A DNA stretch of 55,592 nucleotides from Gamarada debralockiae (lineage: Eukaryota > Ascomycota > Leotiomycetes > Helotiales > Hyphodiscaceae), in NCBI GenBank assembly GCA_002803225.1, contig NXFV01001909.1, positions 1 to 55,592 of the forward strand. The letters run 5' to 3'. Positions 33,301-45,542 of the stretch are shown here, one piece after another; within the stretch, counting starts at the first letter, position 1; the number at the start of each line of letters is the position of its first letter. The notes under the pieces were generated by a model, which worked only from the letters and a program-made list of their open reading frames with translations, searched no databases and was not told the origin of the DNA. A program made the translations under genes and the position numbers.

Positions 33301-35812
33301 CGACTTTCCAGCTTTATCGCCAAATGTGGTTATGAGTTTCAAGGCGGATGTCTTGGCGATACTGCGTTGAGGACCCCTAGCACCTGGAGGCGACAAGGGA
33401 GGGCTGAGGATTTCTGGAATGCTCGTGCTTTGAAGCTGCGGGAATGTGGCAGCTTGGGCGGTGGGAGATACCCATGGTGCGGAGGGTTCGGATCCAGTGC
33501 AGGAGAAGCATCTGATTGCCAGTTGTTGCTGGCCGTGCTGTACTGCCCATTCACCCCATTTTCTGACCAGCTCAGCTTGCCTTTGCCAATCAGCAGGGAA
33601 GACGTGACACGTCAAAATCAACGCCTCCATGTGCCGTTTGTGCGATACGTAAATCTCAATTGCATCATTCTGATCCCCCATTCCAATCATAATGGTGGCC
33701 GCAGTGTGCACATCTTCTTTCTCAAGTAAACGTTGTACATATGCTCGCGCAACCTTGGTTTGAGAGGCGTGGCCACCGATACCGCTGAGAGCCAACAGCA
33801 TCCAGTCCGTCGAGGTCATGGACTCGGAGCTAGTTGCCATGATGTCGGTATCGATATCACCTAACCATTTGGCGAGTAGAAGACGATTGGGCGAGCCCAA
33901 GGGATGTCTGTTCATCTCATCCTGAATTAATGCCTCCACTTCGTCATCCCAGCCAAATATTGTGCTCAGCATCTGTCGCCGAAGATCATCGTTCGTCAGG
34001 AGGGAGTTATCCGACACCTGTGGATGGCGGTACGGAATGTCGCTCAATCTTGTCTTGGTGAATTTGAAAAGATCTGTCACCTTGCTGTCTTCGGGACTCC
34101 GAAGAACCTCCTGCCTGAGGCGAGAGCCTCTCGGCCTAGATCGATTCGAAGAATTGTGAGAACTCAGACTGCTCAATGAAAGGCTATCCCGACTCGAAAC
34201 CAAAGAGGGTTCACGAGTAGAGTGAAACGAGGAACTAATCGACATTGTAGTTCCATCACTGAGACCACGTGACAGAACAGAAGAGTGATTGCGGTGCTCA
34301 CGACGAGGACGAGACCCTGCTGAGGATCTTGAAGTTGTTGAGGTTTGGCTTCTAGATGAAACTGGACTCAACGTATCGGTTCGGTCTGGACCATTCTCCC
34401 GCTCAGCCTCAAACTTGTCCATCTCCCTCGCGATTCTCGCCAACGGGGACATATGATCTTCATCGCTCTCAGAAACGTCGACATTGATCGGCACAGAAGA
34501 CAGATCGACACCTGCTGTAGGCGCTGAGGCATTCTGCTTCTTCTGTTCTTCAATAGATATCGGTGGCGAAGGAGGTAGGAGATTGGCTGGATGCTGCACA
34601 TTCGCCACCAACACAGGAGGTGAATTGAGGTCGAATTGCTGCGCCGTGTTGTTGCGACCCAATGTGAAAAGGGTGGCGCCAGGGCCATAAACGGCAAGAC
34701 CCTTAACATGATCCAGAGTTGGAACAGACTCATAAGTGACGTGTTTTGTTCGAACATCCCATGACGATGTTTCCCTATATGGAGGCTGTGTCAGTTTTGT
34801 CTTGCTAAGCGCGCGCGTCGAATCATGCAAGTCGAGATTTTTATCGGTACTTACCCCTCGGAAAATTGGACGATACGCCCGTTTTTGGACCATCCTAACC
34901 AATTTGGACCGGTCATATAGTTTTCTGTCCTTTTCAGGACCCTCACAACTTTTGCTATGTCAGTACTGGTTGGCGACTTCGCAATACTCCAAACACGGAG
35001 GTCCCCATCGTTCGTCTGCGTGGCCAGCATATCCGATTTTTGCCGTGATGAAGATGCATGCCATGCTAATGTGACGATTGGAGATGGTCCCCTTGAGGTT
35101 GTCAGATTGTGAAGAATCGTGAACCTTGGCTGTAAAGCTGCGATCAAGAGCGAGCCGTTTGAAAACCTGGAAAATATTAGCAATTGGCTCAAAAATTGAA
35201 AAGCAATTGTAGATACCCAATGGCATATGTTCTGCAATCTGCGGCTGGTGCTAAAGCTGTAATTGGTATTTGGTCTATCGTTCTCGCAGAAATGTGCTCG
35301 GAAGTTGTTGGCTCAAAGAGAATGACTTTTCCTTGGGAATCGCCTGTAGAGTATCAGCACCACTTCAAAATCATTAGATTATCAACCTTACCAAAAGCAA
35401 CATTGCCATTGCGCATCCATGCAGCCACAGTGAGATTCTCATAAGACGCAAATCTTGCAATCTCATCGCCAGTCATGCAATCCCACACAATGGCTGTCTG
35501 CCCCACATCATAGCTAACAACCAACCGCCCTGCTCCTTTGTCACTGACCGTATCTACTGCCAACAATTGTATTTCCTCGGTATGCCTCGAAAATCGTCGC
35601 TCGATTGTCAGGGTGTCATGATGTGCACAAACAATTGAATTCCCTTGTGCGTAAAGGAACATCGATGCAGTCGCCGCACATGGGTCGAAATCGCGAGTCA
35701 CTTGAGCAGGCATACTCGAACTGATCTCTGCCAGCGTCGCTAACTTTCCATTTGAAGATCGACCGGAGCTCATTGAAAACGACCGGTTCCTCGATAGTCG
35801 CCCCGCAGACAT
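30355..35812 (-). CDS. large WD40-repeat protein with disordered, proline-rich C-terminal half
   Basis: Exons 35812-35392, 35343-35217, 35166-34855 and 34774-30355 (introns 48, 50 and 80 bp) join in phase to 1759 residues. The first ~390 residues form a WD40-type propeller: repeats such as GRLVVSYDVGQTAIVWDCMTGDEI, GNVAFGDSQGKVILFEP and MLATQTNDGDLRVWSI are visible. A mostly disordered Ser/Arg-rich part follows, then a helical block around 620-760 (ending near YVSHKRHMEALILTCHVFPADW) that resembles the helical repeats behind the propellers of coat or transport proteins. The last ~900 residues are low-complexity, rich in RS/SR and SP, with two poly-proline runs (PPPPPPPPAPP and PPPPPPAP). Poly-proline suggests profilin/formin or SH3 partners. 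A scaffold in membrane traffic or cell cortex is only inference. Confidence 0.88.
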
Positions 35813-38800
35813 GGCGACAACAGTGACCTCGTTCTCGTTATCTGCGATACGAACAACGAATTCATTAGTCGGATGCCCGCATATGGCGCATATGCCGAGA
35901 GAATAAGTACAGAGTATGCCTTGGATCCCGACCTTGGGAGACCCGGCACCGCTTCAACAATGGATTGTAGAGGCCACTTACAGATCTTAAAGTCTCTTCC
36001 TGCCCCGCCAGCAGTAGTGGTCCTGCAGTACAGGGCTGATCACGATCCACGCCCAGTTCTTCTCAATCGTCACATGGAAGTACTGGCTGCCCAACGTCGA
36101 TTTAATATGTAGAGGTACCGAGTGAACGGCTTATGCGTCTGTTGTGTTGCCTTGAACAGCTATATTGAATGTGTGTGTAAATGTAGCTAGTCTTGTGCAA
36201 TGCTCGAGAAGCAGATAGAGAAGAAACGATGGAGTACAACTGAGGAGAACTGTGGTGAGTAGCACGGGACCTCATGGGAAGGTACAAGTCACTCGAACGG
36301 CTATCGCCTCGTGGCGTCCGGGTCCAGTTAGATGCAAGAAATGGGACGTTTGGCGCTTGAATCGGGGGGGCAAGGGGGCCAAACGAAGATCCTACAGATA
36401 GAGACAGGAGGAGTGGCCCTGAGAGACCGTATATGGCTTCATAGTATCCGTGAGCGTTGTAAGAGCAGAGCGCCTAATAAGAGGTGCTACGTGCTGTCAG
36501 TGGATAATCTAGAGCCAGATTTAGATACGCATTTCTAACCGAACCACGGGATCTGATGCGGACGCGGTCCGGCTCATCTCGATGCATCGAGTAAGAGCTC
36601 GAGGAGCCAGGATATGAGCAGCCACTGCATACCGCTTACAGACCCTGCTGGCGTGGAAGACATCAAGCATGGAGCGGGGCATGCAGCGGTGGCTCAAATT
36701 CAATGCGAGATGAGCTCTTTGAGGCAATAATAGAGTTCTGAGGAATCAAGCCATGTCATTCCGCAAAATAATAGCATGGTGACGGGCCTGCTTCCTCACC
36801 ATACGGTGGGATTTTGAGTCAGGAATAAGGAAGGTGTCTGTGATAGAGAACGGAGCTCGCCCATGAGTGGACAGGGGGAAGATGAATTGGTGGAGAACTT
36901 TCATAGTGTCCAATGGCTCGCACTGCCCAATGGCTTCATTTTCGGCGAGGCTGCGGAAAGGTCTTCTTTGGCCGTGAATCGTTCGAGGTCGTGACATGCA
37001 TCCCAGATCTTCCATTTGATAGAGGTTGATTTGTCGGCCAGTATTGCGAAATTAGCATTGGCTCGCTTGTTAGCGCCCACGTAGTGCAAGGCACCTCCTT
37101 CATTTGATAGGGCGGCTTACCACAGCTTCCATGCACAAGTCATCACAACCTCCATCCTATCATGGCTAAGAACGCTCTGAAGTCAGGGATCTAGAAGGCC
37201 TCACCGTCCAGTCGTCGAGTCTTAGTTGCTTACTGTCAGAGGACCCCAAAGACACTAAAAGAAGAGTCAAGCGCCTACAAATCCTTTATGACTGGTAAAG
37301 CTCATCTCGTTCTTCATTCCTATGAATACATCAGTCCCGACATTTTCCACTTGCCTTTTGTAGTGAGCAACCGGTCAATTATCGTCGTCGTCCTCCCCTC
37401 GCGAAACATTTCAAAATACCGTTAGGTACAACCTGGTACGGGTGTAAATAACATGGCACCATGGTCATCGTCAGTGCGTGCACAGAAAAAATGAGGGGTT
37501 GGGAACAGGGGAGCTGTGGCGTCCGAATTTTGCTCTTTCTGTGTTTTAATACCGCCTGGTCCATAGTTCCATTTTCGTATCCCACGACATCTCAATACTT
37601 GATAGTATGTCAATAATTGATTGAAGAACTCGCCTAGCTGAGTTACGAGGGCATATTGTGATTGAGATATGTAGGGGATTCTCTAGGATTCTAGAGAGTC
37701 ACGGGCATTCTCTTCCTCTCGGATGACTTCCGTCTCTATCGTTATCTTTAGTGGCATAAAACCCCGTTTCATTCAAGCATCATTTTCGGCATGTGCGACA
37801 TCGAAAGCCCTGCACGGTCAAAGCTCCCGCTGGCGCAGCAAGCAGCTATCCGAAGATCCCTCTTCTGATGGTCAAAGCAAAGGCCGCCGCGGGGTAGAAT
37901 CGTGATTTTTGTACGGCGCTCGTACAACTTGGTGAAGAAACAAAGCCATGCTGTTTCTCATAAAGTAGCTGCAATGCACCTCAACAGGTTTGTCGGATTT
38001 TTCGAGGTACCTGCTTCTGCATACCAAATTCCTACCACACCAAACCCACTAACCTCGACACGAACTTGTCCCATGTTACGCCGATATTTGTGGCGGATCT
38101 TTTCGCCATATCACATTTGTCGAGAGATTTCATGACTGAAAAGTTAATGCAACTCAAGGTTGCCAAAAAAAGATTGACTCGATGAGTGATTCGGCGGACA
38201 ACGAGAAATTCGCAGTTTTTATTTTTCTCATTGGCCGCTCTGTTTCGATTTTAATAATAATTGTGCCCATTATGCAGATTTGGAGTTGTTAACCGCCTGC
38301 GCTAATGGGGATCTGGAAATTCAGAAAAGCTCCGAGTCCCACCCTCGTTCTGTTTGCCTCGTCTCTCGTTCGTCAGCCTTTTCTTCCAGACTTCCTTGTC
38401 ACGACTCACTTGCATGAAAAATGGTTCAGAGGGCACACTCAAAAATCTCATAGGATGCTCAGAGGGTGATGGCAACGATAGTTTTGAAGCTATCAAATTC
38501 ATGAAATATGATACAGGAGAATCCTCATCACTTCATTGTTTCTTTTCCTCCTCGTGCTACTGCTGGCGACACGCCATGTTCAATCCCCTTCTCTCACACC
38601 ACTGGGCGTTATCCAGCGATAACGACGATCACTCAGATCAGGGTGATCCCCCCTCGCGTCGACCTTGTTCCCATACCCTTGCTCCAGCTCAAAAGCGGTC
38701 CAAGATTTAGCGGCGGCTCATGACCCGCTCCTTGTCGTCGCAATGTGACGCCGGGGAAGCTAAATCTTCACGATGGCTTGACTTCGCCGCTTCGCATTGT

Positions 38801-39225
38801 CGACGGACTCAAAAAGCTAAGACATCAATGCTTTGCTGAGGGAAATGATGTGATGAACTCCTTTCGGGATCGTTAATCAGCCCCGCCGTCAGCCATCGAC
38901 CGCGATACCCCAGAAAAAGTAGAGCAGGTGCGCATTTCAAATCGTCGCGATAAGGTGTAAAACTCGGCAAGAGCGAATAGAGCCCGATCACTTTGCGGTC
39001 GAGCGCGAAGTTGGCGTTTTCGTTTCGACTTGAAGGTGTTTCTCAACCTTAACGGTCTGAAGGAGCTGTGTTCCTTGACAGCAGCTGAATCGCAGGCATA
39101 GATGGTTTTTGAAGATTTCGAATGTTTTCTGCGGCTGAAATCAGCATGATGCGCGCCCATGACCACTGGCAGGGTAACTTACCGAAAACAGGATTCTCGT
39201 GAACGAATCCGATACCGACACTTCT
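35813..39225. other. 3.4-kb gene-poor region
   Basis: No frame here is supported. The left ~300 bp should be the promoter of the WD40 gene. The many short frames are all below about 120 codons, lie on both strands and have no recognisable domain. The sequence is not strongly AT-rich, so it does not look like a classic RIP-decayed transposon. Confidence 0.35.
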
Positions 39226-39678
39226 TCATTCACCAACCTCTTTAATCGGGCTCATCGGCTTCCCACTCGATCCGCTCCTCGATTTTCTTGAACTGTGACT
39301 TCCGCGACGCTTCCTCTCCCTCTTTGCCTTCTCCTCTGCGATCAACTGGCGCATCAGTGCACCGGTATCCACCACGACTTGGGCTTCAGGCATCATGGCT
39401 GTAGAAGCAGGTGATCGGTTCGAGTGAGGTGTGGTGAGTGGCGTGCACTCTGCATCGTCGAATACACATGGGAAGAGGAGGTCGTCGTCGGATATGTATG
39501 AGTTGACTGGTCCTTGGTCCTCACAACTGGAGTCAGAGGACGAAAGCGACGATCTGCGCGGCCATGATGGATAGGCGCACGATGGAGACTGACTGCGGGT
39601 TCGTGATGACGATGGGATGTCCATCGGGGTTGTGGAGTAAGATGTGGAGGGTGGAGATGGCGAAAATGAGAAATACAT
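39226..39678 (-). CDS. small Ser-rich protein, conserved-looking, unknown function
   Basis: This is a single-exon frame of 150 residues. The first 45 residues are Ser/Pro/Thr-rich, then comes an acidic aromatic block (SYISDDDLLFPCVFDDAECTP). After a spacer there is a charged helix (ALMRQLIAEEKAKRERKRR) and a Ser/Arg tail ending SPIKEVGE. I recall small Pezizomycotina proteins with the same order of 'acidic LFP block then EEKAK-RKRR helix', but I cannot name them or their function. No signal peptide or membrane helix is present; the basic segment could direct it to the nucleus. Non-random composition and block order support a real gene. It stands alone, with 3.4 and 4.0 kb of unassigned DNA on its two sides. 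Confidence 0.72.
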   Translation of the reverse strand: MYFSFSPSPPSTSYSTTPMDIPSSSRTRSQSPSCAYPSWPRRSSLSSSDSSCEDQGPVNSYISDDDLLFPCVFDDAECTPLTTPHSNRSPASTAMMPEAQVVVDTGALMRQLIAEEKAKRERKRRGSHSSRKSRSGSSGKPMSPIKEVGE

Positions 39679-42600
39679 GATTATGGTGCTTCTCTGTGGA
39701 TCCGATATACTTTTTCAGGCAGGTAATCGCGATCGAGTGCTGATATAGGGGTTTGACACGGTGTAAATCGTTGTATGACCGACGCGGTGAATGTATTTTC
39801 GTAGACCGAAATATCGCGTCAGCTCGCTGCACGTCAAGTCCGAAGGTGGCTGAGGGCAACAAATATATCCAAATCTTGGAACTGCGGATTCAGGATTGAG
39901 AACCGTGAATTTAAAGCAGGAATCAGCAGGATGTATATTTATTTTTGTTTGCCTCCTGAAGGAGAAATGTATGAATCATATATGACAACTGGGAGGCAGC
40001 GGTGGGCTTTTTCTTAAACCGGACACCCCCACTCACGTCCCCTAAAAGCGCGCTCAGTGCCTCGCGGAAGGCGGATAAGCAAACAACAGTTCAGGCGGTG
40101 ACTGAGCCCCGAGCATTGTTTCCATCCATTCAGCAGCCTTCCGTACCACATTTGACCACCCCCTTAGTTGGCATTTGTTGCTGACACGACTCATAACCCA
40201 ACCATTCACAGCCCTCGACTTCAGCACTGGCAAACAAGGACCGTCTGACCGCCTCACACAACCGGGAGCCTACGCTCCAGGCGACTCGTCACCGCATTCT
40301 GGCTGAGCGGTGTATTCTCGAGAGGGTGTCGCGGGTGAGTAACCCCACGTTTCTAACGTATCACAGAGCCAGAATCTGAGAATTTATTGTTTTCACCGCC
40401 GTTTCAACTATTCAGACGTCTTGACTGGCTGACAGCAGCGTAGTCATCACAACTGAGTAACCTCGGGTCGTCCGCTAGAAGGCCCTTTCCACGCTGCCGC
40501 GGCCAGCGGGCTCTGCCTTCAGTTCCCGGCGGTATGCCATGCCAGCTCACGATGGGAAAGTTCACGGGAGAATGGCAGATGTTACAAAGCCCCTGTTTCC
40601 CGAATTTTGACATCTCTTCTCTGTCACGATGAAGTGGCATGCTACGTTCCATATTTCCTTTTCAGCAACCGTTCTTTGCGAGACTGATCTAGGTCTACAG
40701 AGTGCAAGGCCGCATGGCAAAAGCAACTGATCGAAAGAACCCCTTGACTCGTTTTAAAGTTCCAGATCAGGATGTGATTCTGGATTTTCCGTGGATGGGC
40801 GTCACCGGCGTTTGTTTTTCGTTTTGCCAAAGTCAAAGCTCATCGGTTTCCTGTTTTGGGCAGAGAGTAGTTCGGTGCCCAACCCCCACTCTCAAACCTC
40901 GGTGAGACTTTTTACCCCTCTATATTCATAAAGCCGAGGACTCCCCCACGACAAAACCCTACGAACGCCGGAGTCGCTCTCACAAAAATCAAATGCAAAT
41001 CGATATTTCGCCGAAATCCGCTGCTGCCTGCCGCCTTTGAAAAATGGGGGTTCAACACGAAGAAAAAGTATTGGACTGCAAATATATCCCGTTCCAGAAT
41101 CATGAGGGGTAAAGCGAGGGACTGGTCGAAAATTGCCTTGGACTCAACGGTCAAAGTCTCTGTCCGTGGCGGAGCATTTGCATTTACAATGAAGTAAATC
41201 ATTATTGCGAATCGAACGGTCAAGACTCAAGATTCGTATCGAATGATCAGTCCTTGTGACAACTCCAGCTCCTGAAAGCCTGCTTTGACTCACCCCTTTC
41301 CTATCCTCTTACCCATCCCGCCGAAGGCAGTGAGGTGTGCCCCAAAACAAATGCGATGGTTGGCGAGGCTGTTCTCAGCTCTATCGAATAGAATCGTTAA
41401 CTGTTTGCTTGGGCGACGACACAGGCTGACGGCAAAGTACTGGATGAGCCACTGATGAATGAAAGGGCGAACTTGGAAGTTCGCGATCACGTCCTGAATT
41501 GTCATTTCTGAGGGCGCATGCAAAAGTCACCGGAATTGCCTTTGTGTTTTCTAGCGGCTACGGCGTACCGCCGACGAAGGTCTAAAGTGACAATTTAACG
41601 CTGGTGAAGTCATGGTCACACAAGGCTTGGGATGAAAACGCTTGAAACTTTGTGGCGTACTGTAGTACACGTGATACGTCATCTGATGATGGAAGTCAGG
41701 AGGTTCGGCTCTCGGGGAGCTGAGCTTTTCAAGCTTCTTTCTCCTTGTCCTATATCATTACAGTAGGCTGATGGACACTTTGAAAGTGTGACCTCGAGTA
41801 GTCTCGGTCATAGAACTTTGAAAGCCCTTAAATTTGTAAAATTCCATCAGGTGATGAATATCACGTGCCTACCGCTCAAAGTCAAAAGTTCGGTTTCCTC
41901 CTTGATGGCCAGTCTTCAATATCAACTGAACGTTTTGTTGCAGATCTGAGAAGAAGTAGCGCCATACTCAGTTCTTCGCCCGACCTTTTGCTCCATCTTT
42001 CTTGCATATTTTTCCCGACCTACGTGCAAACGAGATTCACCACTACCATCAACGCCACGTCTCCTGAGAGAAAGCATTCAAAACAATTTATAAGACATTC
42101 TCCCGGATCTTTGGACTTTCAATCGATAAGAGTCTTCTTCCCGTGAAAGTCACATAAAATCGTAGTGCTCATAGTTGTCCGCCTGACCTTCTATCAAGTC
42201 ATACCGTCATACCTCAGATAACTTGGTATATTAATAACTTCAAGAGAAAAGCTGTCACATACGGCCACAGACTGAGGAATACTGGGCATCCCGTCCGCTC
42301 TGCCATACATAAGCCTCAGATCGGTAGATTAGTAGTTGCGTCGGTGACGAGCAGCGAATACCTACTGTTGTATGTTTTTGCTTTTGCTTTTGGCAGTTTT
42401 TGTGCCACATTTGTGCGTGTAGAAGGGAATGTAAAGCCCTGACAGCTTTTCCTCTTGAGAAAAAGAGAACGAAACGATACCATATGAATCGATCCTTCTT
42501 GGATTTTGTCTTGTCTATTTTTGCTATGAGCAGCCTCACAATATATCTCCTTTGCCGCAGGTCATAAGTATGGAAACAAAACCACACCTCCCATCACCAG

Positions 42601-43685
42601 TACTCCCCAAACAACCATCCCCTGCCCCTCTCTACCCTCTCACTCGCTTTGCTAGCCATTCAATACACAGTCCTCGAATAATTCCCACCCCCTGCCCCAC
42701 CGCAGCAGTCAAGCTCGCAAGCCAAAAACTAAGCGACTCAATCGTACCGATCGACCACAGACAGCACTTGGCCCATTTTCCAGAATGCCTTCAACCGTGA
42801 TAGGACTCCACCTTCAACCAGCGTCTGACTTCCAGTGACGATCTCCTCTGATCCAGAGGGTGAGTCACCAGGGTGGCGATTGCTACTCCGATTCCGTGGT
42901 TCGTTGTCGGAGAGCGGAGAGAGGAGAGAAGGAGAGGTACGTGAGAGATATGGAGCTCCAGGCTGTGGGGAACCGCGGAGCCTGCAACAACCATTGCAAA
43001 TCGGATGCTTGGGATGAAAAGCATGGAGACTTAAGAGAGAGCTCTCACGTGATGTTACACAGAATCGGATAAAGCCAAATCCGTTGCTTATGGCTAGACT
43101 GCAAAACATCCAGAAACAACCATCTTCTGAAACTGATCTAATATTTCCCTCTCCTTAAAATGACAAGAGAGAGAATCAAGCACATTGAATTTACCAGCGG
43201 GAGCCCAGCGTCAGATCAGGGGTACCCACGTATGAGGAGGTTGGATATACGTAGGCGATCTTCCTGTCATAGGAGTAAAGAGCATCAATAACGATTGACT
43301 CTAAAGGACTACTTGGCCTGCACTGGTTCATCCAATTCGGCGGTCCTCCCACATTCGCTGCGAGGAGACATCGGAAAGCATCCGAAGAGCACCAACTTGG
43401 TGGAGAGCGTATGGCATGATTATGGACCGAACGACCTTGTTGGAGATGTTGAAGGAAAGGAATAGCTGAGGCGTGTTTGAGGGTTGCGAGGGAATAATAA
43501 TAAGCTTTTGAAGGAGCGCAAAACAGGGCAGACCAAGAACACTCGTATGGAGATTGGGTAAGACAAGAAGCACATAATTGTGGATAATTTAAGGGATCTA
43601 GAATCTCTTGCATATTTTTTCATTGCTCTGCGCGTGGCCGTATTGCTCTTATTATGCACCTCTGGCATATACAGGTCGCGTTGCT
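39679..43685. other. 4-kb gene-poor region
   Basis: No gene can be supported. CACGTG sites occur at 41668-41673, 41862-41867 and 43046-43051 (the last within TCACGTGA). A 140-codon minus-strand frame at 43191-43613 has seven cysteines but not the spacing of CFEM or hydrophobin proteins and overlaps other frames of similar length, so I do not call it. The right end is the 3' region of trm2; the left end should hold the promoter of the small Ser-rich gene. Confidence 0.35.
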
Positions 43686-45542
43686 TCATGATGCTTCCTC
43701 AACCCTGGTAAGCACAGCAACACCCTCCACATGCCCGGTTTGTGGGAAGAAGTCGAAGCCTCTTAGTGACTCAACATTGTATCTCGTTCCTCCACTTTCA
43801 ATCCCTCTAACCAACACTCCCACATCTCTCGCTTGAGTATGCACATTGCAACTGACATACACAACTCTCCTTGGTCCAAACTTCAGCAGCTGTGACAAGA
43901 AACTCTCATCACATCCTTTCCTCGGTGGATCAATAACCACAACAGTCTCATCCTTCGGGTACGTAACCGATTTGAAGAGTTCTGCGGCATCTGCATCAAT
44001 GAATTTACATTGTGAGGGAGAGAGTTTGTTGAGTTTGGCGTTTTCTCGGGCGGAGATGATGGAGGCGTTGGAGATGTCGATGCCAATTGACGTAGTGAAT
44101 AAAGAGGAGAGCGTGATAGTGAAGAGCCCAGAGCCAGAGTATGCGTCGATTAAGTACTTTATCTTGGGTCGGGTGGATGATTCGGATTCGGGTGGCATGA
44201 TGTGATCGCGGATGTATTGAGTGAATGGCGGTAGGATCGAGTTGTTATTTTGGAAGAAGGATCCAGCAATGCTGGTGAAGACGAAATCGTCTATGTATTC
44301 TGTGGACGTTGCATTGTTGTCTGTAATGCAAGTTTTGAAATCGGTGTGTTTGGGCGTTACAACTTTGACCGTATCTTTAGGTGATTCGGAGGCTTCTGGG
44401 TCGTCATTTGGTACTCTCTTGGTACTTTCTCGCAACAGTATTGTCGCACCCCTCTGATATTTGTCCAGTTCTTTGGACACTCGTAATCTCTCGAGTTTCA
44501 TTCCCATTCTGACAGCATCTGTCCCAATAGGGCAATCTTCGATATCCAAGGTGATCCTCCGACCTTTCTCCATGAAGCCAATATTCGGTACCTCCTCGAA
44601 GTATTTCTTAACTCCTCGTTGCCTATCGGCCTTGCTCACATACCCAGGAGGTCCATCAAAATGGGGAGTGAGTTTCGTGCGGTATCCATATTGAAGTGGG
44701 CTGCCAATTGTATCTTCAATCACTGGTATAAGTTCGGGGGGAAGCTGTGAAAAGTTCTTGTATGCCTTCTCCACTATTGTCTTCTTATGCCTCAGTTGTG
44801 TTTCATAATCCAGCATTTGGAATTGACAGCCAGAACATTTGCTGAAGTATTTGCAGTTGATTCGACTGTCGTCTCGGAGAGGGGAAGACTCCACGACAGA
44901 AACAAAGTCTGCCAAGGTATAATGTTCGTTTTCGAAATGCTTCACTACCTTCACTTTGGCAGTATCACCGGGTGCAGTGAAGGGTACCACGTAAATCTGG
45001 TTCGAAGGTGGATGAAGCGCAAGGCCGTCGCCTGTGGAGGAAAGTTCGATAACCTTTACATCGATTTCTGTAAAAGGCTCGGGTAGACTTCCTTCTTTAC
45101 TCCCATTTGTAACGTCTCCAATTTTTGTTCCGCACGACTCTGATTCTGCGGACTCGGGAGCTTCCGGTGTATGGGCGGAGGGTTCGAGGTTTGGCTTTGG
45201 ACTATCTGAGAGCTTCTGTGCGGCAAATAAGGCGCGTACATCTGCGAGCAAAACTTCTTGACTGGATCCTTCTTGTATGGGCTTCTCCTTCCGAGTTCTC
45301 TGTCTTTTCGCTCCACGCCCGCCTTGAGATTGTCTCTTTCTGTCGTTTTGTCCTTGGTCACCACCCTTTCGACTGTGGGCGCTCTGAGTTGTTGCGTCCA
45401 TGGGAATAAAGTTGATAGATCGAATAGCAATTCTTGGCTTCAAGAATGAGCGAATAAGTAACCTAGAAGAATTTCTAGGCCATTGGAACATCTGGGCGCG
45501 TTCAAGAAGATTTGTATTCTGAAATCCGCCAGACAGAACCAT
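43686..45542 (-). CDS. trm2: tRNA (uracil-5-)-methyltransferase Trm2
   Basis: The enzyme makes m5U54 (ribothymidine) in the T-loop of tRNA using S-adenosylmethionine. The single exon gives 618 residues. In order: a variable basic N-terminus; a TRAM-type RNA-binding domain (about 150-215, VKVIELSSTGDGLALHP); an iron-sulfur-type cysteine set C-x5-C-x2-C (NCKYFSKCSGC) as in RumA; then the Rossmann methyltransferase domain (YSGSGLFTITL, GIDIS, VVIDPPRKGC). The catalytic cysteine is Cys565 in YVSCN and the general base is Glu606 in QTGHVEG. Three in-frame methionines (1, 17, 49) are possible starts. The stretch from Met17 is Arg-rich and amphipathic, like a mitochondrial presequence, and Met49 begins the more ordinary MDATTQ form. 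Dual targeting is therefore possible. Confidence 0.95.
   Translation of the reverse strand: MVLSGGFQNTNLLERAQMFQWPRNSSRLLIRSFLKPRIAIRSINFIPMDATTQSAHSRKGGDQGQNDRKRQSQGGRGAKRQRTRKEKPIQEGSSQEVLLADVRALFAAQKLSDSPKPNLEPSAHTPEAPESAESESCGTKIGDVTNGSKEGSLPEPFTEIDVKVIELSSTGDGLALHPPSNQIYVVPFTAPGDTAKVKVVKHFENEHYTLADFVSVVESSPLRDDSRINCKYFSKCSGCQFQMLDYETQLRHKKTIVEKAYKNFSQLPPELIPVIEDTIGSPLQYGYRTKLTPHFDGPPGYVSKADRQRGVKKYFEEVPNIGFMEKGRRITLDIEDCPIGTDAVRMGMKLERLRVSKELDKYQRGATILLRESTKRVPNDDPEASESPKDTVKVVTPKHTDFKTCITDNNATSTEYIDDFVFTSIAGSFFQNNNSILPPFTQYIRDHIMPPESESSTRPKIKYLIDAYSGSGLFTITLSSLFTTSIGIDISNASIISARENAKLNKLSPSQCKFIDADAAELFKSVTYPKDETVVVIDPPRKGCDESFLSQLLKFGPRRVVYVSCNVHTQARDVGVLVRGIESGGTRYNVESLRGFDFFPQTGHVEGVAVLTRVEEAS

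Noticed and set aside
42255..42587. 110-codon minus-strand frame starting MWFCFHTYDLRQRR
   Set aside because: No domain was recognised and the sequence is Lys/Gln low-complexity at its centre; no support.
43191..43613. 140-codon minus-strand frame with seven cysteines, possibly a small secreted protein
   Set aside because: There is no signal peptide, the spacing does not fit CFEM or hydrophobins, and other frames of similar length overlap it.
35813..43685. search for transposons or RIP-decayed repeats in the gene-poor part
   Set aside because: No transposase or reverse transcriptase motif, no terminal repeats and no strong AT bias were seen.
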